Source: Anabaena sp. UHCC 0204 | GTDB taxonomy: Bacteria; Cyanobacteriota; Cyanobacteriia; Cyanobacteriales; Nostocaceae | Assembly (NCBI RefSeq): GCF_009711975.1 | Contig: NZ_VIKW01000009.1 | Coordinates: forward strand, 221,806 to 285,805 | Length of the DNA stretch: 64,000 nt | Direction of reading: 5' to 3' | Part shown: piece by piece, positions 7,895 through 16,568 of the stretch | Layout of the letters: each line of letters opens with the position of its first letter | Position numbering within the stretch: the stretch's first letter is position 1 | Notes under the pieces: generated by a model | Database searches by the model: none | The model's input: the letters and a program-made list of their open reading frames with translations, nothing else | What the model was told of the DNA's origin: nothing | Program-made: the position numbers and the translations under genes

Positions 7895-8135
7895 TATTTA
7901 GTATCTCGTTTAACAGTTCTAAGGTTAGTCCATTTGCCTGAGCTTCTGCCCCTAAATCCGCCGATATATTTTTTAAACGCAGATTTTTAATCTTTACCAA
8001 ATCCTCATAATCATTCATCGAAATAATAGCCACATAATTGCGGTCATGTTCCTTAACAAGAATGGGTTCTTGTTGGGCGCTATCCATAATGTAAGCAAAA
8101 TCTTTCTTTACTTCTGAAACTGAAACTTGTCGCAT
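7884..8135 (-). CDS. Phd/YefM-type antitoxin
   Basis: 83 residues beginning MRQVSVSEVKKDFAYIMDSAQQEP, with the Phd/YefM pattern: short strand, helix, then PILVKEHDRNYVAIISMNDYEDL. The C-terminal tail (LTLELLNEIL) would wrap the PIN toxin. Upstream of and overlapping the toxin gene. Confidence 0.88.
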   Translation of the reverse strand: MRQVSVSEVKKDFAYIMDSAQQEPILVKEHDRNYVAIISMNDYEDLVKIKNLRLKNISADLGAEAQANGLTLELLNEILNSDD

Positions 8136-8327
8136 TGCATTTTGTTTGAGAAATAACTCTAGTCATTGTAACATACCCTGTAGGGCGGTAGCAAAGCCTT
8201 TAAATAAACAAAGATTCTAAATTGCGATCGCGAAGCGCTGCTGCAAGCAGTTCGCCTTTCATTATTTAGAAGTTGATGTTATATTTGTCGTAATTATAAG
8301 GTCGTGTATTTTGTAGGAATAACTAGT
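8136..8327. other. Divergent promoter region with a HIP1-derived palindrome
   Basis: Separates two divergent TA operons. It contains a palindromic repeat at ~8223-8256 starting at a HIP1 octamer and with GCTGCTGCAAGCAG in its middle, related to copies at 7390, 9121 and 9350. Promoters for both operons should lie here, but none is certain. Confidence 0.5.
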
Positions 8328-8564
8328 ATGTCTGCCTTATCCAAACAAATTTTACAAACGGTAGAGGTATTACCGGCGGAAGATCAGTATCAGGTGTTAA
8401 CTTTTGTAGAATCTCTTTGGAAAAAACGTCAGGAAGCAATCACTACGTCTCTAGAAACAAATTCCCTCTCGTTTTTTGAGGTAGCTCAAGCTTCGATTGG
8501 GGCAGGGGAAGGACCAGGCGATCTTTCAACAAATCCTGATTATATGCAGGGCTATGGACAGTGA
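8328..8564 (+). CDS. DUF2281-like antitoxin
   Basis: 78 residues from the ATG at 8328, preceded by TAGGAAT; an in-frame GTG at 8304 is less likely. The opening SALSKQILQTVEVLPAEDQY then LTFVESLWKK resembles the helical DUF2281-type proteins encoded upstream of PIN toxins. The tail GEGPGDLSTNPDYMQGYG is the kind of short C-terminal segment (P-x-D-L-S-T-N-P-x-Y) seen in cyanobacterial antitoxins. It overlaps the next gene by 4 bp. Confidence 0.78.
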   Translation: MSALSKQILQTVEVLPAEDQYQVLTFVESLWKKRQEAITTSLETNSLSFFEVAQASIGAGEGPGDLSTNPDYMQGYGQ

Positions 8565-8989
8565 TGCACTATCAAGTAATTGTTGATACAGGGATTTTAC
8601 TGGCTTTAATTGACCGCAATGATGTCCACCATACTTGGGTAACAGAACAATTAAAGGAAATTGCTCCCCCATTACTAACTTGTGAAGCGGTGATTTCAGA
8701 AAGTTGGTTTTTGTTACAACGAGTAAAGAGGGGGCGAGAAATTTTGCTGCAATTGTTAGCTCAGAAACAGATCATTATTCAGTTTGATTTGGATGCGGAG
8801 TTGGTGACAGTAATGACATTATTAAGTCGCTATCAATCAGTACCAGTTTCTTTAGCAGATGCGGAATTAGTCCGAATGTCGGAGCTATATCCTAGCAGTC
8901 TGATTTTTACTCTCGATAGCGATTTTCTCGTTTACAGAAAGAACCGCGATCGCCCAATTCCTTTGCTTATGCCTCTATTAGATGCTTAA
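8561..8989 (+). CDS. PIN domain toxin (VapC-like)
   Basis: 142 residues (GTG at 8561, or 141 from the ATG at 8564). PIN acidic residues: QVIVDTGILLALIDRND (Asp), CEAVISESWFLL (Glu), VPVSLADAELVRM (Asp) and FTLDSDFLVYRKN (Asp). The D-T-G-x-L-L-A-L-x-D-x-x-D opening is typical. Coupled to the antitoxin by overlap. Confidence 0.88.
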   Translation: MMHYQVIVDTGILLALIDRNDVHHTWVTEQLKEIAPPLLTCEAVISESWFLLQRVKRGREILLQLLAQKQIIIQFDLDAELVTVMTLLSRYQSVPVSLADAELVRMSELYPSSLIFTLDSDFLVYRKNRDRPIPLLMPLLDA

Positions 8990-9412
8990 ATATGATTCCA
9001 GATATTGTAAAGTGCGTTACTCAACACGCCTTTTTGCTTGTAATTATGATTAGTTTGTAATTATTATTTATTATGCGCTACGCTAATACATACTACTGTT
9101 ACTATTTAAAAAAAATTTAGGGCGATCACGAAGCACTCCGTAGGAATCGCGCAAACTCTGACTGAAGGTATCACTTGCCACCCAATTTCGGCGTTAGGTG
9201 GCAGCTTACCAAGCAAGAATTATGAATTATTTGGTCAATATCTGTAATCTTATCTCTAATGGTGAAGCTGTCATGCTGCCAAAATACGATATTTTATAAT
9301 TACCCAAGATTCAGTGCCTTCCATGCGATAACCTATAGTGGGCAGTTGTGCGATAGCAACGCTAAGTCCGCAGGCATCGCACCAGGGGCAAAAAACTTTT
9401 AAATTTAGAACT
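8990..9412. other. Intergenic region upstream of the Hsp70 gene
   Basis: No gene seen. It has two HIP1-derived palindromic repeats (about 9121-9150 and 9349-9380). I looked for a CIRCE heat-shock operator (TTAGCACTC with its inverted copy) and did not find one, so the Hsp70 gene is probably not HrcA-controlled. Confidence 0.5.
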
Positions 9413-11197
9413 ATGAAAGCAGTTGGTATTGATTTAGGGACAACAAATTCCGAAGTGGCAATTGTCGAAAACGGACAGGTGCGGGTATTGCCAGGAGAAG
9501 ATGGCGATCTGATTTTACCCTCCTGCGTAGGGTTTAGCGATACGGGTAAAGTGCTGGTGGGACGAGAAGCACTCCGTCAATATGCTGCGGCTCCCGAACG
9601 CACCGTAAAATCAATTAAACGCTGGATGGGAACTGACCACAAAACCACTTTAGGAGATAAAGAATACTTACCGCATGAAGTTTCCGCTATTATTCTCCGC
9701 GCCCTCAAACAACGGGCTGAAAATGCTTTAGGAGAAACAATTACCCAAGCCGTGATTACAGTTCCCGCTTACTTTACAGATGCTCAACGACAAGCAACTA
9801 AAACCGCTGGGGAAATAGCTGGTTTGGAAGTGCTGCAAATTATCAACGAACCAACGGCGGCGGCTTTAGCTTATGATTTGCGTTCCGAAGAGACAGAACG
9901 GGTTTTGGTTTATGACTTGGGAGGTGGGACTTTTGATGTGTCAGTAGTGGAAATTACAGGCGAAGTCACAGAAGTTCTAGCCACTCATGGTAATAACCGC
10001 TTGGGTGGAGACGATTTCGACAGGCTTTTGCAACTCTATTTAGTGGATCTATTTCGTAAACAGCATGGTGTGGATGTGCCAGATGATGCTGCCACCCAAG
10101 CGCGTCTCCTGCGAGCCGCAGAGCAGTTAAAAATTGATCTGAGTTCCCATGCCTTTGCCACAGTTCGAGAAGCTTTTTTAGGCAGTAAAGGCAAGACTGC
10201 ATTACATCTAGAGACAGAAGTAGCGCGAACAGATTTGGAAAAATTGATTCGTCCTTTATTGACAGAAACCCTAGAGGCAATTGACCGCGCCCTCACAGAT
10301 GCAGACCTCGCACCCAACGATATTGACCGGATTATTTTAGTTGGTGGTTCTACGCGCATTCCTCTGGTGCAAGAAATGATCTCAGAACATCTGGGACAAA
10401 CTCCTAGTGATGGCATTCAACCAGACCTTTGTGTGGCATTAGGAGCAGCTTTACAAGCTGGGGTGTTGGTAGGTGAATCGGTTGATGCCATTCTTGTTGA
10501 TGTGATTCCCCATTCCTTGGGTCTTTCTGCGGCTGTGTCTACACCAATGGGGATTATGCCGGGTTACTTCAGTGTGATTATTCCCCGCAACAGCGTTGTT
10601 CCCGTTTCTCGCTCTCAAGTTTATTGCACCGTGTTTGATGAACAAGAAATTGTAGAAATTGAAGTTTTTCAGGGAGAAAATGCGATCGCTGAAGAAAATG
10701 TTCCTCTAGGTGCTTTTAAGGTGGAAAACTTACCACCCAAACCAGCAGGAGACATTAAAATTGAGGTTCACTTTGACTTTGACATGAATGGGATTCTCAC
10801 TGTCACCACGACTGAGAAAGGCAATGGGCAACAAGGAACGCTAGTAGTTAATAATGCAGGTATTCAGAAACTTTCTAGCCATGAATTGAAGCAAGCTAGG
10901 GCAGATTTAAATGCCTTGTTTGAAATTGATGAAACAATGGAAATCTCAACAGAAGAGACAATTTCCGCAGTAGAAATTGATCCTGAATTAACAGCACTTT
11001 TAGATCGCGCTCAACAAACACTTTTAACCATAGATTCTGAACAAGCAGAGGAATTACAAGACTTATTAGCTCAGATTGAAAATGCGATCACCTCCGGTGG
11101 GCGGAACGCCATCGCAAACAAGAGTGCAGAATTACCCCAGTTACAAGAAGAACTCTCAGATTTTCTTTACTATGCAAGTTCCAATGAGTCAGAGTGA
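9413..11197 (+). CDS. Hsp70 family molecular chaperone (DnaK-like)
   Basis: 594 residues from the ATG at 9413; the family always begins shortly before the phosphate-1 motif, here VGIDLGTTNSEVA. Other ATPase motifs: NEPTAAALAYDL, VYDLGGGTFDVSVVEI and ILVGGSTRIPLVQEMI. The substrate-binding domain (DVIPHSLGLSA, then NPP-type GILTVTTTEK) is present, but the lid is short and divergent and there is no EEVD-like or Gly-rich DnaK tail. It is therefore a specialised paralogue rather than the housekeeping DnaK. The next gene, 6 bp downstream, encodes a zinc-ribbon/TPR protein likely to act with it; no dnaJ or grpE is nearby. Confidence 0.92.
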   Translation: MKAVGIDLGTTNSEVAIVENGQVRVLPGEDGDLILPSCVGFSDTGKVLVGREALRQYAAAPERTVKSIKRWMGTDHKTTLGDKEYLPHEVSAIILRALKQRAENALGETITQAVITVPAYFTDAQRQATKTAGEIAGLEVLQIINEPTAAALAYDLRSEETERVLVYDLGGGTFDVSVVEITGEVTEVLATHGNNRLGGDDFDRLLQLYLVDLFRKQHGVDVPDDAATQARLLRAAEQLKIDLSSHAFATVREAFLGSKGKTALHLETEVARTDLEKLIRPLLTETLEAIDRALTDADLAPNDIDRIILVGGSTRIPLVQEMISEHLGQTPSDGIQPDLCVALGAALQAGVLVGESVDAILVDVIPHSLGLSAAVSTPMGIMPGYFSVIIPRNSVVPVSRSQVYCTVFDEQEIVEIEVFQGENAIAEENVPLGAFKVENLPPKPAGDIKIEVHFDFDMNGILTVTTTEKGNGQQGTLVVNNAGIQKLSSHELKQARADLNALFEIDETMEISTEETISAVEIDPELTALLDRAQQTLLTIDSEQAEELQDLLAQIENAITSGGRNAIANKSAELPQLQEELSDFLYYASSNESE

Positions 11198-11203
11198 GAA
11201 ATC

Positions 11204-11623
11204 ATGAAATGTCCTGTTTGTGGTGTAGTTTATCGTCCGACAAAGGGAACAGGGGAGCATAGGGGAGAAATTGACAGCAAGACTCCTCCTATTTCCTCTG
11301 TAACTTGTAGACGCTGCAAAGCCGATTTATCTGACTTGCTCAGTCTGCATGACCAAGCCATTTGGTATCACAGACAAGCATTGCATTTATTGTCAAAGGG
11401 GCATTATTTAGAAGCAACAACGCACAATAATCAAGCTCTCGCATTGTATTACAGTAATGCAGACTTCCATGCCTTAGCGGGGAAATTATCGGCATTGCAA
11501 GGAGAATGGAGAGAAGCGATCGCATCTTGGCAACAAGCACTTAAGTTTGATCCACAAAATGCGATCGCTTGTGATTGTCTACAAATGATCAAGCTCATGG
11601 CAAAAAATTATGTAAGTAGGTGA
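11204..11623 (+). CDS. Zinc-ribbon and TPR-like protein, probable Hsp70 partner
   Basis: 139 residues. The N-terminus has a split zinc ribbon: C3-P-V-C6 and, after a linker, C35-R-R-C38. The rest is helical and TPR-like (ALHLLSKGHYLEATTHNNQAL; GEWREAIASWQQALKFDPQN), about two repeats. The start is 6 bp after the Hsp70 stop, so the two are one operon. TPR proteins often guide Hsp70 to clients, so a co-chaperone role is a reasonable inference. I know no named family for this architecture. Confidence 0.72.
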   Translation: MKCPVCGVVYRPTKGTGEHRGEIDSKTPPISSVTCRRCKADLSDLLSLHDQAIWYHRQALHLLSKGHYLEATTHNNQALALYYSNADFHALAGKLSALQGEWREAIASWQQALKFDPQNAIACDCLQMIKLMAKNYVSR

Positions 11624-11691
11624 GTGTTAAAAATTGTCGTTGGGATAAGGGAACAGGGAACAGGAGTCGAAATTCTCTACAAGGGTTTTAA

Positions 11692-12732
11692 TTAAAGCAC
11701 ATCTATTGTCTTTCTACCCAAGGTTTCATTAATAGCAGTTATTAATAACTCATTGAGAGGAATTCCCGCTGCTTTTGCCATAGAAGAGATGACACTTTTT
11801 GGGGCAAAAGAACAATACAAACCAGCTTCTAAAAACCAAGGTTCTCCGTTTGAATCAATGCGAAAATCAAATAAACTATAATGACGACAACCTAAAGCTT
11901 GATGACATTTTTTGGCTACTTCCTGAACCTTTTGAGTCATAGGATCATGAGTATCTACAATCCAGGCTTTTATATTATCTTTAGCAGTCAAATATAAGTT
12001 GCCATCATCTCCTTTTTGGAGTTTATCAGCATAGTTACGGATGGGTTTGTGAGAGTTTACTAGATATTCTTCTAGAGGTAAACCTACTAATTCCCCATCT
12101 TTAACAATGATGCCACATCTGACTTCTCGACCAAGTTCGATGTATTCTTCTATAATTACTTCCTCTGCATATTCAAACGCTGTTTTTAAAGCAGCATCGT
12201 ATTCAGTAACATCTTTAACTAAAGATACTCCTAAAGAATTGTCAGAACTTACAGGTTTAACAACTACTGGAGGTGCAATTTTAGAAACGTCTCCAGAACG
12301 CAGAATTTCTCCATAAGGTACTTTTACCCCTGCTGCGGCGACAATTGCTTTAGTTCTAGCTTTGTTGGCTGTTATAGCCATAATATCTGGAGTATTACCT
12401 ATGTAGGGAATCTTCAGCAACTCTAATAAAGCGCGATAATGTGTCATTCCCGGAATACAAAACATTTGTGGCAACGCTAGGTCAATGTTTTGCAATGTTA
12501 GAAACTCTATAGCCTCAAATAGTGGCATGGGTTTGGTAACAGCAATATCTTCTGGACTCAGAGAAGGAGGAAATCGCCACAGCAGATCAGGTGTAATATA
12601 TGCAATCTGAAAATCATAACGTGATTTATCTGCTATTCCTGTCAAACAATCTTGAGCATAAAGGCGTGATAAATTACAGTAAAAATCATTATATGCAGAC
12701 CCAACTAAATGAAGAATACGCAGTTTCGACAT
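11692..12732 (-). CDS. ATP-grasp ligase, D-Ala-D-Ala ligase-like (MysD-like)
   Basis: 346 residues with an ATP-grasp fold: GNTPDIMAITANKARTKAI (N-domain end), PPVVVKPVSSDNSLGVSLV (Lys and loop for ATP), EEVIIEEYIELGREVRCGII, and FDFRIDSNGEPWFLEAGLYC (metal site region). It begins with LRILHLVGSAYNDFYCNLS, not with the motif of the housekeeping Ddl. This subfamily in cyanobacteria includes MysD, which adds an amino acid to mycosporine-glycine, but no mysA, mysB or mysC is beside it. Whether it makes mycosporines here cannot be decided. It lies 3' of hoxH on the same strand with a 295-bp gap, so probably a separate unit. Confidence 0.72.
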   Translation of the reverse strand: MSKLRILHLVGSAYNDFYCNLSRLYAQDCLTGIADKSRYDFQIAYITPDLLWRFPPSLSPEDIAVTKPMPLFEAIEFLTLQNIDLALPQMFCIPGMTHYRALLELLKIPYIGNTPDIMAITANKARTKAIVAAAGVKVPYGEILRSGDVSKIAPPVVVKPVSSDNSLGVSLVKDVTEYDAALKTAFEYAEEVIIEEYIELGREVRCGIIVKDGELVGLPLEEYLVNSHKPIRNYADKLQKGDDGNLYLTAKDNIKAWIVDTHDPMTQKVQEVAKKCHQALGCRHYSLFDFRIDSNGEPWFLEAGLYCSFAPKSVISSMAKAAGIPLNELLITAINETLGRKTIDVL

Positions 12733-13027
12733 GATTTATTTTCCTATTTAATATCATAACTAGAGTTTAGAGGATGTTTGATATTAAAAACTTTAGATTC
12801 TCTTAAATTTCCCTGGCTTGGTAATTTTAGACACTGCTAGATCCCCCTAACCCCCCTTAATTCGTTGTGTACTAGAGTAAAAATCCCCCTTTTTAAGGAG
12901 GATCAGAAAATATTTGATACACCATGAGGGATTTTTAAAACATCTTCTAAGACCGCTGTAAAAACTTCTCTCCTCCAAGGAAAGAGGCTTTTAATAACCT
13001 GTCTTTTTCAGATTTTTGATCGCTTCA
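12733..13027. other. Intergenic region between hoxH and the ATP-grasp gene
   Basis: Contains a C-rich repeat typical of Nostocales (ATCCCCCTAACCCCCCTTAA at 12841-12860) followed by the inverted ATCCCCCTTTTTAAGGAGGAT at ~12883-12903. The latter could form a hairpin and end hoxH transcription. No coding sequence seen; the maturation protease gene hoxW, often near hoxH, is absent. Confidence 0.5.
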
Positions 13028-14476
13028 TTAATTCCGGTAAATTTGATTAACTAAACTACCATTTTTGTCAACAACTTCAATATATAAAGGCATTTGTCCC
13101 ATGGCATGAGTTGAACAACTTAAACAAGGATCAAAAGCCCGAATTCCAGCTTCGACACGGTTTAACATTCCCTCTTTTATTTCATCACCTTGGATAAAAT
13201 GACGGGCAATTTGGGCAACTGTGCGATTCATTGCTAAGTTATTTTGACCAGTGGCAATAATCAAATTTACTTTTTCTATTAAACCATTTTCATCAACTTG
13301 ATAATGATGAAATAAAGTTCCCCTTGGGGCTTCACTTACACCCACACCTTCTAGACAATTAATACTAGCTTCCGCACGGAGACGAGTTGATAAAATATCC
13401 GGATCATCAAGGATAATTTCTATATGTTCAATACAGGCTAAAATTTCAATTAACCTGGCATAGTGATAGAAAAATGATGATTGAACTGTACCTTTAGCAT
13501 GAGAGCGAAATTCTTTTAATTCTGCATCTGCTAAAGGTGTACCAATATGAGTGCAAATATTCAATCTTGCTAATGATCCAACACGATACATTCCACTATC
13601 TAAACGACAATGATCTGTAGTATCAGGATAACCTAAAGGACGATAGTAAGGGGATTTTAAATAAGACTCACTTTGCACTCCTTCTCCGATAAATTCATGA
13701 TATTTAGTGGGTTCAAGTTGATCAGCAACGATATTTCCTGCACTATCAACAAAACGAATTTGTCCGTCGTAGGTTTCCCATAAACCTTCAGGAGTAACTA
13801 AACCCATAAATAAACTAGGGAAATTTCCAAAGGTTTGCGCTTCTTTTTTGTAATCTTTTAATAAGCCTTTAAATAAATTTATGGCATTAAGAATAGTAGC
13901 CCTAACTTCAGGAATCCGTTGTTGAATATGGCTGCGATTTTCTTCAGTTAATGGTTCACGAACTCCACCAGGAACAGCCCAAGCAGGATGGATTTTTTTA
14001 CCTCCTAATAATTCAATAATTTCTTGTCCAAATTGCCGTAAACGAATTCCACCTCTCGCTAATTCTGGTTCAGCAGCAATTAAACCAAAAATATTTCGGT
14101 TTTTAGGTTCACTATCCATGCCCAATAATAGGTCAGGGGCGCTGAGGAGAAAGAAGCTGAGGGCATGGGATTGGAGTATTTGACCTAAATTCATCAAACG
14201 GCGTAATTGAGTGGCTATTTTGGGGATTGTCACAGCGAGAATGCGATCGCCTGCTTTGGCTGATGCTAATAAGTGACTCACTGGACAAATACCACAAACT
14301 CTGGCTGTAATTCCCGGCATTTCTGGGAAAGGACGACCAACACAAAACTTTTCAAAACCACGAAATTCTGTAACATGAAAACGAGCATCATTTACCTGAC
14401 CTTCATCATCTAAATAAATGCTGATTTTCGCGTGTCCTTCAATGCGGGTAACAGGATCAATAATAATTTTTTTCAT
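13028..14476 (-). CDS. hoxH: Bidirectional [NiFe]-hydrogenase large subunit HoxH
   Basis: 482 residues. It carries the Ni-Fe active site with four cysteine ligands in two motifs: R-V-C61-G-I-C64-P-V-S-H and D-P-C451-L-S-C454-S-T-H457. The 25 residues after H457 form the C-terminal extension cut off by the HoxW protease during maturation. It forms the hydrogenase core with HoxY, reversibly coupling H2 and protons to the NAD(P)H module HoxEFU. Last hox gene of the operon, 211 bp after the CBS-CP12 gene. Confidence 0.97.
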   Translation of the reverse strand: MKKIIIDPVTRIEGHAKISIYLDDEGQVNDARFHVTEFRGFEKFCVGRPFPEMPGITARVCGICPVSHLLASAKAGDRILAVTIPKIATQLRRLMNLGQILQSHALSFFLLSAPDLLLGMDSEPKNRNIFGLIAAEPELARGGIRLRQFGQEIIELLGGKKIHPAWAVPGGVREPLTEENRSHIQQRIPEVRATILNAINLFKGLLKDYKKEAQTFGNFPSLFMGLVTPEGLWETYDGQIRFVDSAGNIVADQLEPTKYHEFIGEGVQSESYLKSPYYRPLGYPDTTDHCRLDSGMYRVGSLARLNICTHIGTPLADAELKEFRSHAKGTVQSSFFYHYARLIEILACIEHIEIILDDPDILSTRLRAEASINCLEGVGVSEAPRGTLFHHYQVDENGLIEKVNLIIATGQNNLAMNRTVAQIARHFIQGDEIKEGMLNRVEAGIRAFDPCLSCSTHAMGQMPLYIEVVDKNGSLVNQIYRN

Positions 14477-14654
14477 AAAAAATATAGCGTTTCCTAATGT
14501 ACAAATTTATCTGCGTTTATCCGCGTTTATCATCTTCTATCTGCGGTTAATTCTTTCTTGGTTTACCTCACTTAGATGGTAATAATAAAAAATGTAAGGT
14601 TGGGTAGAACGTAGATACCCGAAGGATAGTGAAACTCAAAAAAGTTGAGGGAAT

Positions 14655-14680
14655 GTTGGGTTTTCTTGCGTCAACCCAAC
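14655..14680. repeat. 26-bp hairpin repeat (GTTGGGTT...AACCCAAC), copy 1
   Basis: A palindromic repeat starting GTTGGGTTTTCTTGCGTC and ending AACCCAAC, in the gap between hoxH and the CBS-CP12 gene. Copies of the same length occur at 28093-28118 and 50819-50844. It could form a stem-loop in the hox transcript. Confidence 0.85.
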
Positions 14681-14687
14681 CTACAAA

Positions 14688-15302
14688 TTACAAATCGTAA
14701 ACCCTAGATTCTGCGGCTTCTGGATACTCATTACAGTAATCTTCAAAGGCAGTTTTCAGAGGTTTTTCGGCACGTTGGTGAGACATTTCTGCTTGTATTT
14801 CTTCTACCACATCCCAAGCGGCTGCACATTCAGCGGAATTTATGCCTTTTTCTGCACAAACAATTCGAGCTTTTTTAATTTCATCTTGTAATTCTTGTTC
14901 TAACAAAAATGAGCGCGGTTTTTCTAAACAACTACTCCGAGCCAAAATATCACTCAGGGAGATAATTCCTAATAGTTTACCACCAATTACAGGCGCACGT
15001 CTGAGATGATGATTAGCAAATAATCTGGCTACATATTCTAAACCTAATTCTGGATTTACAACAATACAAGGTTTAGTCATAATTTCATAAACGCGGACTG
15101 TATTCGGATCTTTAGCATAGGCAATTACCTTATAAACAATATCGCTTTCTGTGATAATTCCATAAGCATCTTCATCATAACGACGATCTACAATTAATGC
15201 TCTCCAATCTCTCACTCGCATTAAATCAACGGCTTCTTTTACTGTGGCTGAACTACGAATCATTGCCACATCTTTTGTCATTACATCTGCTGCTGTTAAC
15301 AT
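14688..15302 (-). CDS. CBS-CP12 fusion protein inside the hox operon
   Basis: 204 residues. Two CBS domains (about 5-60 and 70-125) are fused to a CP12 domain (~137-204) recognised by AECAAAWDVVEEIQAEMSHQ and the C-terminal EYPEAAESRVYDL. CP12 proteins inhibit GAPDH and phosphoribulokinase according to redox state; CBS pairs bind adenine nucleotides. CBS-CP12 fusions are known in cyanobacteria. Here C149 and C159 form the first redox pair, but the second has C190 and Ser199 where classical CP12 has Cys, so the C-terminal disulfide cannot form. It sits between hoxY and hoxH, suggesting a link from adenylate/redox state to hydrogenase or carbon fixation. The link is inferred. Confidence 0.9.
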   Translation of the reverse strand: MLTAADVMTKDVAMIRSSATVKEAVDLMRVRDWRALIVDRRYDEDAYGIITESDIVYKVIAYAKDPNTVRVYEIMTKPCIVVNPELGLEYVARLFANHHLRRAPVIGGKLLGIISLSDILARSSCLEKPRSFLLEQELQDEIKKARIVCAEKGINSAECAAAWDVVEEIQAEMSHQRAEKPLKTAFEDYCNEYPEAAESRVYDL

Positions 15303-15340
15303 AAGTCACCTCGGAAAAAAATAGAAGTCAGGAGTCGTAG

Positions 15341-15404
15341 GGGCGAAGCATTCGGGCGATAAATTATCGGTTTTTCCCAAGTTTATTTTCCGAATGCTTC
15401 GCCC
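15341..15404. repeat. Inverted repeat with 15-bp perfect arms between hoxY and the CBS-CP12 gene
   Basis: GGGCGAAGCATTCGG at 15341-15355 is exactly complementary to CCGAATGCTTCGCCC at 15390-15404, with a 34-base loop. It lies in the 141-bp gap within the hox operon and could form a strong stem-loop in the mRNA, affecting stability or partial termination. There is no long T run on either side, so I do not call it a terminator. Confidence 0.85.
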
Positions 15405-15443
15405 TTACAGGAGGAAAGAAGAAGAAGAAAGAAGAAATACTAA

Positions 15444-15989
15444 TTAACCAAATTTTATCATTTCTCGACCGCTAATTTCTGGTTTTTCTCCCTTTAATAA
15501 AGGTTCAATTGCTGCCCGAATGCGTGATGCTGAAGGGGGACAACCAGGTAGATAAATATCTACAGGTACTACATAATGAACGGGTACGACTTTATCTAGT
15601 AAGGGGGGAACAATACCTGGTAAATTGGGAATTTGCTGGTTAACATCTGATTGTTGAATATAAGCTAATTGTAAAGCAGATTCAGCACCACCGGAAAGAT
15701 TTCGTAAAGCGGTAACATTACCAGTAACAGCACAATCACCAAAGGAAATTATTGTTTTAGTGCGGTTTCTGATTTTGTGAATTAATTCTAGATGTTCTGC
15801 ATTGGCGATCGCTCCTTCAATTAATACTAAATCTACACCTTCTGGATATTCTTTAATATCAGCAAATGGAGTATAAACTATATCTACTTGTGCGGCTAAG
15901 TCTATTAACCATTCATCCAAATCGAGAAAGGACATATGACAACCAGAACAGCCGCCTAACCATACTGTTGCTAATTTTATTTTAGTCAT
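15444..15989 (-). CDS. hoxY: Bidirectional hydrogenase small subunit HoxY
   Basis: 181 residues, the usual HoxY length. The four ligands of the proximal [4Fe-4S] cluster are visible: C14-S-G-C17 (WLGGCSGCHMS), C86 (SFGDCAVTG) and C150 (YLPGCPPSA). It passes electrons between the Ni-Fe site of HoxH and the diaphorase HoxFU. Its start overlaps the stop of the DUF3122-like gene by 4 bp (ATGA). Confidence 0.97.
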   Translation of the reverse strand: MTKIKLATVWLGGCSGCHMSFLDLDEWLIDLAAQVDIVYTPFADIKEYPEGVDLVLIEGAIANAEHLELIHKIRNRTKTIISFGDCAVTGNVTALRNLSGGAESALQLAYIQQSDVNQQIPNLPGIVPPLLDKVVPVHYVVPVDIYLPGCPPSASRIRAAIEPLLKGEKPEISGREMIKFG

Positions 15990-16543
15990 ATTTTGTCCTT
16001 TTCAGTTGTAATTAATGATTGCCATTCTTTAACTACAGAAGTAGGAACAGAGATATTAATGAAGTTTTTACCAGGAACAGGAATTGATAAAGTTAAAGAT
16101 TCTAGAGGTAATTGAGGTAATATCTCATTCAAGTTATATTGACCGATAGTGGGACCTGGGGCTTCCTCTAAAAATACATCAGCAGCACTCCAAATTTGAC
16201 CTGTATTGGAGGTAATTTTTAAAGGTTGGGGATGAATTAATTCAGCAGAACTAGGAAACCCAACTAAGCGAAGATTAATATTAGATGGTTGATCAGGATA
16301 AACTTGTTTAAATAAAACAACTTGCCAAACTTTACCTAATTGATCATCTAATTTTACTTGTGAGCGATAAATAACTTCTTCTGGTGGATTTCCTAATTGA
16401 GTGACAGCAGCAATTACTGTATTGGATGTGAAGTTTACTAAACCCAGGAATATAAATGTTGTCAATATTCCCACTACAAGGATTCGTTTAAATATTTGTC
16501 GAATATGGTATAGCATCAGGGTAATTTTTGGTGAGTTATTCAT
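15986..16543 (-). CDS. Membrane-anchored DUF3122-like protein in the hox operon
   Basis: 185 residues. One hydrophobic segment near the N-terminus (about 20-46, ILVVGILTTFIFLGLVNF) acts as a signal or anchor, and the rest is outside the cytoplasm. The soluble part (EEVIYRSQVKLDDQLGKVWQ, then LRLVGFPSS) resembles the cyanobacterial DUF3122 family. It is translationally coupled to hoxY by an ATGA overlap and starts 26 bp after hoxU. Genes of unknown function at this place are common in heterocystous hox operons. A role in placing the enzyme at the membrane is possible but untested. Confidence 0.65.
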   Translation of the reverse strand: MNNSPKITLMLYHIRQIFKRILVVGILTTFIFLGLVNFTSNTVIAAVTQLGNPPEEVIYRSQVKLDDQLGKVWQVVLFKQVYPDQPSNINLRLVGFPSSAELIHPQPLKITSNTGQIWSAADVFLEEAPGPTIGQYNLNEILPQLPLESLTLSIPVPGKNFINISVPTSVVKEWQSLITTEKDKI

Positions 16544-16568
16544 GGTTAGGATGTTGCTGGGAAAATAA

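Noticed and set aside
8990..9412. Search for a CIRCE heat-shock operator before the Hsp70 gene
   Set aside because: No TTAGCACTC-type inverted repeat was found.
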